DNA from: JAGXOF01 sp046545575
GTDB taxonomy: Bacteria; Chloroflexota; Dehalococcoidia; SZUA-161; SpSt-899
Assembly: GCA_046545575.1 (NCBI GenBank)
Contig: JBKGZM010000075.1
Span: 1 to 8,399 of the forward strand
Direction of reading: 5' to 3'
Length of the DNA: 8,399 nt
In this document: positions 1-6,527 of the stretch, piece after piece
How positions within the stretch are numbered: position 1 is the first letter of the stretch
How the letters are laid out: every line of letters starts with the position of its first letter
Made by a program: the position numbers and the translations under genes
Notes under the pieces: generated by a model
Database searches by the model: none
Seen by the model: only the letters and a program-made list of their open reading frames with translations
What the model was told of the DNA's origin: nothing

Positions 1-115
1 CTGCTCAACCGCCTGAGGACGCAACCTCTGGCGCGCTGGAAGTCACAATTGTCCAGATTGTTACTCGCTGTATGCCCTCTCGGGATCGTTGTATGTCAAC
101 TTAGAGAGCCGCTAT

Positions 116-144
116 TTGCAATAATAGGCTGTGTGCTATAGAAT
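116..144 (+). promoter_or_regulatory. Possible sigma-70-like promoter for the transglutaminase gene
   Basis: A TTGCAA hexamer (116-121, four of six matches to the -35 consensus) is followed after 17 bases by TAGAAT (139-144, five of six matches to the -10 consensus). The spacing is ideal, and the pair sits about 60 bases ahead of the ATG at 208 in locally AT-rich DNA. The rest of 1-207 holds no recognisable gene. A pyrimidine-rich run (about 168-192) lies just before the ribosome binding site. Hexamers this short arise by chance, so this is a candidate only. Confidence 0.35.
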
Positions 145-207
145 ACAATAAGCGAAATACCTTGTCATATTTTTTCTTTCTATCTTCTCTTTCAGGGGAT
201 TCTCGGT

Positions 208-1005
208 ATGTGGTTGCACACGAGTTGTGATTTGGAGTTTGATATTGCTATCCCGACGCCCTTTGTGCTAATGCTGCGGCCTCGTAGTGGCGCACAGCAA
301 TGGATGGCACGCGACGAATATAAGCTTGTGCCGAGAGTGCCCGCTTTCGAATTCACTGATTGCTACGGCAACCTACGTCAACGAGTGGTTGCACCACCTG
401 GGCCTTTCGCAGTGCATACCACCCAAGAAGTACTGACCGCAGATTACGTGGATCGGGCACCGGGGGCTCCCTTTGTCGATGTGCAGGACCTGCCAGATGA
501 TGTGCTCAGTTACTTATTGCCCAGTCGTTACTGTGAGTCGGACCGCTTTAACCAGATGGCGACCTCAATCACAGCGGGCCAGCAGTTGGGTTACGATCAG
601 GTCGCGGCTATCGAGACCTGGTTGCGCACCACGATCCGTTACGATACCGGCACTAGTGACATCCCGGTGTCGGCAGCGGAGGTTAATACCAGGCAATCAG
701 GTGTGTGCAGGGACCTTTCGCATCTCGGAATAGCGTTGTGTCGCAGCCTCAGTATTCCGGCGCGTATGGTGGCAGGCTATCTCTACGGGCTGGATCCCAT
801 GGATCTGCATGCTTGGTTCGAGGCCTTCCTGGCTGGACGCTGGTATACCTTCGATCCTACTCAGGCCGAGTTGAAGAGCGGTTACGTGGTAATAGGCTAT
901 GGACGAGATGCTGCGGATGTTGCGGTCTACAATCAGTTTGGGCCCTTGGTGTATCCCACTACTCAGAAAGTTCGAGTGCGTCGTATCGAGAAGGATGATG
1001 TCTAG
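208..1005 (+). CDS. Transglutaminase-like cysteine protease/amidase family protein
   Basis: This 265-residue protein is a bacterial transglutaminase-like enzyme, a papain-fold thiol hydrolase or acyltransferase acting on amide bonds. The N-terminal part (about 1-105) matches the beta-rich domain usual in this family. The catalytic core (about 125-220) has the Cys in SGVCRDLSH (Cys167), the His in DLHAWFEAF (His201) and the Asp in YTFDPTQ (Asp216), so the triad is complete. The tail from 228, with GRDAADVAVYNQFG, is also typical. No signal peptide or membrane segment is visible, so it is probably cytoplasmic. The ATG at 208 has AGGGGAT at 194-200, seven bases upstream. Such genes recur beside ATP-grasp/alpha-E pairs and Anbu, as here. 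The family and active site are well supported. Whether it hydrolyses, cross-links or trims a peptide tag is not readable from sequence. Confidence 0.93.
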   Translation: MWLHTSCDLEFDIAIPTPFVLMLRPRSGAQQWMARDEYKLVPRVPAFEFTDCYGNLRQRVVAPPGPFAVHTTQEVLTADYVDRAPGAPFVDVQDLPDDVLSYLLPSRYCESDRFNQMATSITAGQQLGYDQVAAIETWLRTTIRYDTGTSDIPVSAAEVNTRQSGVCRDLSHLGIALCRSLSIPARMVAGYLYGLDPMDLHAWFEAFLAGRWYTFDPTQAELKSGYVVIGYGRDAADVAVYNQFGPLVYPTTQKVRVRRIEKDDV

Positions 1006-1178
1006 GCACTGACATGGTCATAGGGTGATCGCGGGGAATGACAAGCTTTGCTCGGACCCGTAAGTAAGACGCCTGTAAGGGCGCGGGGATCTATCCTCAA
1101 TAGGGTTGCGGAGGCAATTCGGAGTTCAGCTTTTATGACCTTGCTGCCGGAGATATCGATAACGATAGGGAGACTCAA

Positions 1179-1895
1179 ATGACATTCTGCATAGGAATAA
1201 AGGTAGCAGACGGCTTGGTTGGCCTTTCGGATACCCGGGTGACCAGCGGCGTGGAGTACTCCAGTGCCCCAAAGACTACTATTATCCAGAGAGAGTTCCA
1301 CTCCATGTTTATCATGACCAGCGGCCTCCGCTCCACTCGCGATAAGGCGCTCACCTATTTTAATGAGGTTATGGAATCCGACGACAAGAATTTTGACCGA
1401 CTTTACGTGGCCGTCAACAAGTTTTCCGAGCAAGTACGCCGTGTAAGAACGGAAGACCAAGAGGCACTCACAGAAGGCGGCTATAAGTTCGACCTCACCT
1501 GCATTATCGGCGGCCAACTAGAAAATGACAAGGAACACAAGCTGTATATGCTGTACCCGGAGGGTAACTGGGTGGAGGCAGCGGAGGACAGCCCGTTCTA
1601 CGTAATCGGAGTGTCGGCATACGGTAAGCCAATCCTTCGCCGTGTCCTCACCTACCAGTCCAGCCTCGCCATCGCCCTGAAGTTGTGCTTCCTGGCGTTC
1701 GACTCAACGCGCGTCTCCGCTAATGATGTCGATTATCCCATCGATGTGTTACACTATAAGAAAGATTCTTACTCGCTTATAGAGCACCGATTCGAGACGT
1801 CCGACCTTCGTCCCATTAGCAAATGGTGGCAGAATGTCTTAAAACGCGCGGTTTCCCGAATGCCCTCGGACTGGATTCGGACTTTCACGGAATGA
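1179..1895 (+). CDS. Anbu-type proteasome-like protease (Ntn hydrolase, COG3484)
   Basis: This 238-residue protein belongs to the Anbu ('ancestral beta subunit') family of N-terminal-nucleophile hydrolases related to proteasome beta subunits and HslV. After removal of Met1 the chain would start with Thr (TFCIGIKV), the expected nucleophile, without the propeptide of true proteasomes. The motif GLVGLSDTRVTSGVE puts an Asp at mature position 17, the expected catalytic place. A Lys at mature position 31 (SSAPKTT) probably stands for the active-site Lys. The C-terminal YPIDVLHYKKDSYSLIEHRFE stretch and a Trp-rich end (KWWQ) fit the family, and the length is usual. AGGGAG at 1167-1172 lies six bases before the ATG. 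It follows the transglutaminase gene by 173 bases in the same orientation, so co-transcription is plausible but not forced. Characterised Anbu proteins form open helical rings. The natural substrate is unknown. Confidence 0.93.
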   Translation: MTFCIGIKVADGLVGLSDTRVTSGVEYSSAPKTTIIQREFHSMFIMTSGLRSTRDKALTYFNEVMESDDKNFDRLYVAVNKFSEQVRRVRTEDQEALTEGGYKFDLTCIIGGQLENDKEHKLYMLYPEGNWVEAAEDSPFYVIGVSAYGKPILRRVLTYQSSLAIALKLCFLAFDSTRVSANDVDYPIDVLHYKKDSYSLIEHRFETSDLRPISKWWQNVLKRAVSRMPSDWIRTFTE

Positions 1896-1976
1896 CGCGA
1901 TCTGCCTCAAAATCCAAACCCTCTTCTACCATTAATGTCAGCCAGGGGTGCTGGATGCCCATGTTATTTGATTAAG

Positions 1977-2044
1977 ACCGCGGGCACAATCGAAGTAAAT
2001 GAGACCTACATGGGTGGGCAGAAACCAGGCAAGCGAGGACGTTG
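1977..2044 (+). pseudogene. Remnant of an IS1595/ISXO2-type transposase gene
   Basis: Read on the plus strand from 1977, the frame gives TAGTIEVNETYMGGQKPGKR followed by GRW. This resembles the start of the ISXO2-like DDE domain of IS1595-family transposases, whose signature is roughly V/I-E-V-D-E-T-Y-x-G-G-K followed by a G-K-R-G-R-like basic stretch. Here the catalytic Asp of DETY is Asn, and the frame stops at 2061. No further transposase sequence is visible upstream to 1896 or downstream, so this is a dead fragment of roughly 70 bases. Its antisense strand is read through by the 3' end of the metallopeptidase gene. The match is a recalled motif, not a database hit, and the piece is short, but the motif is distinctive. 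Confidence 0.65.
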
Positions 2045-3100
2045 GGAAATAATCTTATGAATAAAACGCAGCTTATTTAGAACAGCAGGTGCTAGCACGA
2101 AAGGGTAAAGGTCTGGCTGCCCCATGCTACGGTTGAGACTGTTTACCGCGTATGTAAGGGGTAGCCATGCCTCTACCAGGATCTCGAAATTGTCATGGTG
2201 ATAGGGATCAAAGTTTATGTTGATGGCCGCGGAGTCCTCACCTGTGGACGCAGGTTGCAAGCGAAGGCCAAAGGCATAAGCTGTCTCCAGTGTATCGACG
2301 ATGTGCAGGTAATGTGCCCAGGTTTCAGCCCAATCTTCCCAGGGATGAGTACTGGCATATGCGCTGACAAACTGCGTTGGCCAGTCAGTAGGAGGCCCTT
2401 CCTGATAGTGCTTCTCCAACGCCTGGCTATAATCCTTACGTTCATCGCCGAATTGTTCACGGAATGCAGAAAGCTCTGAGCTTTTGCTTACCAATCGGTC
2501 CCAATAATAGTGGCCTATCTCATGGCGCATGTGTCCGAGCAAGGTGCGGTACGGCTCGGTCATTGTTAGCCTCTGGCGCTCACGTTCCGCATCGTCAGCT
2601 TCTGCCAGGTTGATAGTGATTAAGCCTTTGCTATGTCCGGTAACGACCGCGGCATCTTCTCGAAATTCCGACTTCCGCATGGCGAGAAAGTCAAATGCCA
2701 GTCCTGTTTCAGGGTCATCGGCTTTGCTGACGACGGGGAGTCCCAGGTTCAACAAAGAATAAACGAGTCTATGCTTTGCTCTTTCCAGCTTGACCCAGAG
2801 GAGGCGGTTCCCGGGCTGCCCGAGATTTGGGATTATCCGGTTAAGGTGGCAGCATTGACAGAGCAGGTTAGGTGATTCTTCTGGTACCAGCCAGTTACAG
2901 GCCCTGTAATCCGCATTGGCACAGTAACGATATGGCTGGCCGGGGTTGGCCAGAGCGTACCAGAACCCATCACCTGCTGGGGTGAGGGCAGACAGGGTAA
3001 AATGATCGCTCAGGTAGCCCAGCTTATAGCCACAGCGCTCACAGTAAGTGTTCTCGAAATACACCAACTGGCCACAGTTCTGACATCTAAATACTTTCAT
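2006..3100 (-). CDS. Zinc-ribbon putative zinc-binding metallopeptidase (COG4307-like)
   Basis: This 364-residue protein is a predicted cytoplasmic metallopeptidase. The N-terminus is a zinc ribbon (CQNCG at about 7-11, CERCG at about 20-24). A second Cys-rich site follows (CANADYRAC at about 60-68, LCQCC at about 80-84). The peptidase core has RHEIGHYYWDRLV, an HExxH zinc site with Glu194 as general base, and a downstream HPWEDWAETWAHYLH segment that should supply the third ligand. An upstream TTG at 3109 is in frame, but ATG at 3100 is preferred because homologues begin with the MK(V/L)F-CQNCG stretch. GGAG lies about 12 bases upstream. The gap to the alpha-E gene is only nine bases, so it is the last gene of that operon. 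Oddity: after KLRFIHKII the last dozen residues (SQRPRLPGFCPPM) are encoded by the antisense of the IS1595 remnant, so the native C-terminus has been replaced. The catalytic region is intact. Confidence 0.88.
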   Translation of the reverse strand: MKVFRCQNCGQLVYFENTYCERCGYKLGYLSDHFTLSALTPAGDGFWYALANPGQPYRYCANADYRACNWLVPEESPNLLCQCCHLNRIIPNLGQPGNRLLWVKLERAKHRLVYSLLNLGLPVVSKADDPETGLAFDFLAMRKSEFREDAAVVTGHSKGLITINLAEADDAERERQRLTMTEPYRTLLGHMRHEIGHYYWDRLVSKSSELSAFREQFGDERKDYSQALEKHYQEGPPTDWPTQFVSAYASTHPWEDWAETWAHYLHIVDTLETAYAFGLRLQPASTGEDSAAININFDPYHHDNFEILVEAWLPLTYAVNSLNRSMGQPDLYPFVLAPAVLNKLRFIHKIISQRPRLPGFCPPM

Positions 3101-3109
3101 GGGTATCAA

Positions 3110-4096
3110 TTACTCCGTGGGTGTGGGGGCTATGCCAGCCGTAGCGTTTCTAGGCGCAAGCGTAAAGAACGTGTCGAAGATTGCTTTATGGACCATATTC
3201 AGTCTCAGCTGTAGATTGTCCAGATACTTGTGGAAGCCACTTGACAGCACCTCTTCAATATCTGAATAGTTGAGTTCAGCGCTGAGGCGTCCGAGCTGTT
3301 GCTCAGCCGGGTTTGCAAATGTCCCTGTCGGCGAGCCTGTGATCCGGTGGAGTGATTGCTCAGCCCTTTCAACACAGTTGGAAATAGACCTTGGAAACTC
3401 ACGATCGAAGATCAAAAAGTTCGCAACGTTCCTGCTCGATATCTGTTGGAAACGCTTACGGTACATCTCGAGGGCGCTCGCCGATTTTAGAACCGCAGCC
3501 CACTGGATATTATCATAGGGGGTACCAACATATTCCACTTTTGGCAGCAGAATGAAATACTTTACATCCAGTATCCTCGATGTTTTATCAGCTCTCTCGA
3601 TAAGCTCGCCTAATTGGGAGAAATGCCAGGCTTCCCCATGGGACATCGTGCTTGCTCTCACACCGGTAAACCTGTGACTCCCCAGTCTGACCTGGTTGAA
3701 AAAAGTATGAGGGTCTGAGAAGGCATTCCCTCTGGCTTCGGGGGAGGTAACAAAGAGAAAGAACTCATTTATGCTCCGCCACATTTCGGAAGAGATCACT
3801 TCCCGAACACAGCGTGCTTGTTCGCGGGCCTTTCTGAGACATGAGACAATGGAGTTAGGATAATCGGCATCGAAGGTGAGGAATTGAATTACCGTGTCCC
3901 GAGTTACGTCCCCGTACCGCTGTGCAAAGAGATCCGAGTCCCCTGTAACTGTTACCAGTGGGTCCCACTGTAATCTCGTTTCCATCGGAGTGTCCAGCAT
4001 CAGGTGCAAGTTCACATCGATAAAACGCGCGATGTTCTCAGCACGTTCTATGTAGCGTGACAGCCAGTAGACCGAATCCGCAACGCGACTTAACAT
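3110..4096 (-). CDS. Alpha-E domain protein (COG2307/DUF403)
   Basis: This 328-residue protein is a full-length alpha-E family member, an all-helical protein of unknown activity that is almost always encoded next to a COG2308 ATP-grasp enzyme. The N-terminus MLSRVADSVYWLSRYIERAE is the family signature. The sequence shows two similar halves: YIERAENIAR (15-24) recurs as LIERADKTSR (165-174), and FLTFDADYPNSIVSCLRKA (72-90) recurs as FLIFDREFPRSISNCVERA (227-245). The tail after about 315 is low-complexity (Ala, Thr, Pro). No signal peptide or membrane segment is seen. AAGGAG at 4109-4114 precedes the ATG by 12 bases. It starts 61 bases after the ATP-grasp gene ends and abuts the metallopeptidase gene. 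The conserved acidic and Arg-rich helices suggest binding to the ATP-grasp enzyme or its substrate, but that is inference. Confidence 0.95.
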   Translation of the reverse strand: MLSRVADSVYWLSRYIERAENIARFIDVNLHLMLDTPMETRLQWDPLVTVTGDSDLFAQRYGDVTRDTVIQFLTFDADYPNSIVSCLRKAREQARCVREVISSEMWRSINEFFLFVTSPEARGNAFSDPHTFFNQVRLGSHRFTGVRASTMSHGEAWHFSQLGELIERADKTSRILDVKYFILLPKVEYVGTPYDNIQWAAVLKSASALEMYRKRFQQISSRNVANFLIFDREFPRSISNCVERAEQSLHRITGSPTGTFANPAEQQLGRLSAELNYSDIEEVLSSGFHKYLDNLQLRLNMVHKAIFDTFFTLAPRNATAGIAPTPTE

Positions 4097-4157
4097 AGTG
4101 CTAAACTTCTCCTTCCACTGGTTGACATATCGTCAAAGTTGGTAAGTAGTGGGCAAT

Positions 4158-5600
4158 TCAATTGCTTTCTCCTCCCAGAACCCATGTGTCCTTGCTACCT
4201 CCGCCCTGAGATGAATTAACCACCAAAGACCCCCTGCGGAGCGCCACCCTTGTTAATCCGCCTGGAAGAACACGTACTTTTTCTCTGCTGAGAATGTACG
4301 GGCGAAAGTCCACATGTCGTCCTTCCAGATGGTCTCCGGTGATGACAGGCGTCCTTGAGAGGCTCAGGGTCGGTTGAGCGATATAATTACGGGGGTTAGC
4401 CTCTATTTTGTCCTTAAACAGCTCACGCTCCGACTCAGAGGCATGAGGGCATATCATCATCCCATATCCACCTGACTCGTTTACGGCCTTTACTACCAGC
4501 TTATCCAGATTGTTAAGAACATGCGAACGCTGCTTATCATCCCAGCAGACATAGGTTGGGACGTTGGGAAGGATAGCATCCTCATCAAGGTAATATTTGA
4601 TGATCTGTGGGACATAGGAGTAAATGGCTTTGTCGTCCGCAATTCCTGCTCCCGGGGCATTTGCCAGAGCGATTCTGCCGGATTTGTAAACTTCCATTAT
4701 CCCCGGTACTCCCAGCAGAGAGTCGCTGCGAAAGGCTTTCGGGTCCAGAAAGTCATCGTCAATTCTGCGGTACAGGACATCTAATCTCTCGAATCCGCGA
4801 GTGGTGCGCATATATACAAATCCGTCAGAGACTATGAGGTCTCTGCCTTCCACCAGAGGAACACCCATTTGTTGGGCAAGGAATGAATGCTCAAAGTAGG
4901 CTGAATTGTGGATTCCAGGCGTGAGCACCGCGACCGACGGAGAATTGGTGTGTTCGGAGGCCAGATATACCAGTGTCTCCAGTAGCCATGTGGGATAATC
5001 GTCTACAGGGTAGACGTTCATATTCTCAAATAACATGGGGAGAGTTTGTTTCAATATCTCACGGTTTTCCAGTACGTATGATATACCCGACGGACAACGT
5101 AGATTGTCCTCCAATACGTAGAGTTGACCATCGCTGTCACGCACTATATCCGTGCCCGTAACATGGCACCAGATGCCTTTGGCGGGATGTAATCCTATGC
5201 ACTCATGGCGGAAAGATCTGGCTGTATATATCAGGTCAGGGGGTATAACCTTGTCTTTAATGATTTTCTGATGATTGTACGTGTCCTCAAGGAACAGGTT
5301 TAATGCAGTTATCCGTTGTTGCAGGCCCTTATCGATTACGTGCCAGTCAGATGGTTCAATTATTCTGGGAATGATATCGAACGGAAATATCCGGTCTGTA
5401 CCTTCGTCGCTGCCATAGACGGTAAATGTGATACCCGTCTGAAGCAGTGCAGCCTCCGCTGCCTTTTGCCTGCGTTGGAGTTCTCCGTCAGGAAGCGCGT
5501 TAATGCTGTCTATGATAGGCTTGGCGGATGCGCGGGGCTGCCCGTCAGATGCGAACAGTTCATCGTAAAATGATTCTACCTTGTATCCATTCAAAGTCAT
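4158..5600 (-). CDS. Circularly permuted type 2 ATP-grasp protein (COG2308)
   Basis: This 480-residue protein has the full family length. ATP-grasp enzymes activate a carboxylate with ATP and join it to an amine or thiol. This branch is related to glutathionylspermidine-synthase-like ligases and is predicted to make a peptide or amide bond on an unknown substrate. Landmarks in order: DRIFPFDIIPR (69-79), CHVTGTDIVRDSDG (145-158), LEDNLRCPSGISYVLENR (163-180), LYRRIDDDFLDP (276-287), ANAPGAGIADDKAIYSYVP (313-331), VVKAVNESGGYGM (369-381), DFRPYI (431-436), and LPGGLTRVALRRGS followed by SSQGGGSKDTWVL near the C-terminus. The nucleotide- and metal-binding positions look intact. It starts two bases after the cold-shock gene's stop with only a weak ribosome site (GGGTACTTAAGA), which suggests translational coupling. 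The alpha-E gene follows after 61 bases. The family assignment is secure; the substrate is not known. Confidence 0.96.
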   Translation of the reverse strand: MTLNGYKVESFYDELFASDGQPRASAKPIIDSINALPDGELQRRQKAAEAALLQTGITFTVYGSDEGTDRIFPFDIIPRIIEPSDWHVIDKGLQQRITALNLFLEDTYNHQKIIKDKVIPPDLIYTARSFRHECIGLHPAKGIWCHVTGTDIVRDSDGQLYVLEDNLRCPSGISYVLENREILKQTLPMLFENMNVYPVDDYPTWLLETLVYLASEHTNSPSVAVLTPGIHNSAYFEHSFLAQQMGVPLVEGRDLIVSDGFVYMRTTRGFERLDVLYRRIDDDFLDPKAFRSDSLLGVPGIMEVYKSGRIALANAPGAGIADDKAIYSYVPQIIKYYLDEDAILPNVPTYVCWDDKQRSHVLNNLDKLVVKAVNESGGYGMMICPHASESERELFKDKIEANPRNYIAQPTLSLSRTPVITGDHLEGRHVDFRPYILSREKVRVLPGGLTRVALRRGSLVVNSSQGGGSKDTWVLGGESN

Positions 5601-5602
5601 TC

Positions 5603-5929
5603 TTAAGTACCCAGTGCTTTCCTCTCACGGCCAAGGTGTGCCCGGCGTCTGGCTCTTGAACTGTCTTTGCCAGTGCAAAAGTGAGAGATGTGTTCCCTCC
5701 AATCTATGGGAGGACGTTCCATCTCTGTTGCCTTGATTGGCTGAACATTGGTCGCCCGCAATCCCTTGACGTGCCTGTCAACGTCAAAGACCACCCATTG
5801 GCCTTCTTCTAAGGAATCAAAGACGGAACCACTCATGTGGTTTCTGTGAAAGAAAATATCTATTCCCTCGGCCGTCTTGATAAAGCCGAAGCCACGGTCG
5901 GGTCTCAAACGCCTAATATAGCCCTTCAT
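5603..5929 (-). CDS. Cold-shock domain protein with basic C-terminal tail
   Basis: This 108-residue protein has an N-terminal cold-shock domain (1-66), an OB-fold that binds single-stranded RNA or DNA. The start MKGYIRRLRPDRGFGFIK carries the RNP1-like motif GFGFIK (13-18), and DIFFHR (24-29) is the RNP2-like motif. The GQWVVFDVDRHVKGLRATNVQPI segment completes the fold. A 40-residue extension follows, ending in a very basic run (SSRARRRAHLGRERK) that may add nucleic-acid contacts. Classic cold-shock proteins are about 65-70 residues, so the tail is an addition. Its ATG overlaps the CBS gene's TGA by four bases (ATGA), and its stop is two bases before the ATP-grasp start, which places it firmly in the operon. 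It may regulate RNA of this operon, but nothing in the sequence proves that. A single-domain RNA chaperone with other targets is equally possible. Confidence 0.92.
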   Translation of the reverse strand: MKGYIRRLRPDRGFGFIKTAEGIDIFFHRNHMSGSVFDSLEEGQWVVFDVDRHVKGLRATNVQPIKATEMERPPIDWREHISHFCTGKDSSRARRRAHLGRERKALGT

Positions 5930-6375
5930 CGATTTATGGCCATCCCTTCACTGCCTCTGCTATCCGCGGGCATGCCCCAATGTTGGGCAGTCATAACGAC
6001 CAGTGCAGGGCTTTCTCTCATCACGTCATCCATAGTAAGCAGTCCCACGAATTTCCCGTTCTGTACCACGGGCACAACCCGCGTTCTATGCTTTGCCATG
6101 ATCTTTATCGCCTCCGCTAAAGCGATGCCTGGGCAGACCTTTGGGAGGTTATTGCTGGTGATGAGAGTAACGCGTTCTCGACCGGCATCCCGATTATCAG
6201 CCACTACCTGAGAGACAATGTTCTGATACGTGACCAGCCCGCGGAATTTCCCGTTCTCGCAAACGGCGATAGCATCCATATCATGGTTTGTCATGAGTTT
6301 TGCCGCCTCGGCTACTGTTGCCTCGGGGCTGACTGAAATGGCATTACGCCTCATGGCGTTCTTAGCAGTTGGCAT
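5926..6375 (-). CDS. Tandem CBS-domain protein
   Basis: This 149-residue protein consists of two CBS domains (about 7-60 and 72-127), which usually pair into a Bateman module that senses adenosine nucleotides or related ligands. Repeat signs are A-I-S-V-S-P-E-A-T-V-A-E-A-A-K-L-M in the first and V-C-P-G-I-A-L-A-E-A-I-K-I-M in the second. Each is followed by an AVCENGKFRGLVT or VVQNGKFVGLLT strand and a DD or QN-rich helix. No enzyme or DNA-binding domain is fused, so it probably acts by binding a partner. GGAGAAGG at 6382-6389 lies six bases before the ATG. It is the first clear gene of the minus-strand operon and overlaps the cold-shock gene by four bases. An adenylate-sensing role over the ATP-using ligase downstream would fit, but is inference. 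Confidence 0.93.
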   Translation of the reverse strand: MPTAKNAMRRNAISVSPEATVAEAAKLMTNHDMDAIAVCENGKFRGLVTYQNIVSQVVADNRDAGRERVTLITSNNLPKVCPGIALAEAIKIMAKHRTRVVPVVQNGKFVGLLTMDDVMRESPALVVMTAQHWGMPADSRGSEGMAINR

Positions 6376-6527
6376 TTACTACCTTCTCCAGGCTCCTTGT
6401 TTGTTCTCAGGATTCCAGAAATTGCTTCCATGTTCCATAGCGCATCGGCGATCCTCTGTGCCTCTATCAGGTTGCTCAGACCCAGTATTTTGGGCGGCAA
6501 ATCTCGCAACGAAAGTACGAAATCCAA
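6351..6527 (-). CDS. Doubtful small ORF ahead of the CBS gene
   Basis: On the minus strand an open frame could start at a TTG (6525-6527) and run 58 codons to a TGA at 6351-6353, inside the start of the CBS gene in another frame. The predicted peptide contains LSLRDLPPKILGL and IEAQRIADALWNM, which look amphipathic and protein-like rather than random. An in-frame stop precedes it by a few codons, there is no ATG before residue 33, and no good ribosome site is visible. It overlaps the CBS start by 25 bases, and the CBS ribosome site lies within it. It could be a leader peptide, the decayed end of a lost gene, or chance. I do not recognise the family. Confidence 0.2.
   Translation of the reverse strand: MDFVLSLRDLPPKILGLSNLIEAQRIADALWNMEAISGILRTNKEPGEGSKCQLLRTP

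Noticed and set aside
3..104. Frame open from the left window edge, ending in TAG at 102-104
   Set aside because: It is only 33 codons long with no recognisable motif, and another frame is also open over the same bases. It could be the end of an upstream gene but cannot be supported.
1002..1517. Minus-strand open frame of 171 codons
   Set aside because: It is antisense to the Anbu gene, whose protein is clearly recognisable. The predicted peptide resembles no family and has no ribosome site.
1939..1960. Possible terminator hairpin between the convergent genes
   Set aside because: The stem near GGGTGC-TGG-ATGCCC has only three firm pairs plus wobbles, and no T-run follows.
3101..3109. TTG start for the metallopeptidase, three codons before the ATG
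   Set aside because: Family members begin with the zinc-ribbon stretch right after Met-Lys, which fits ATG at 3100. The TTG would sit only three bases from GGAG.
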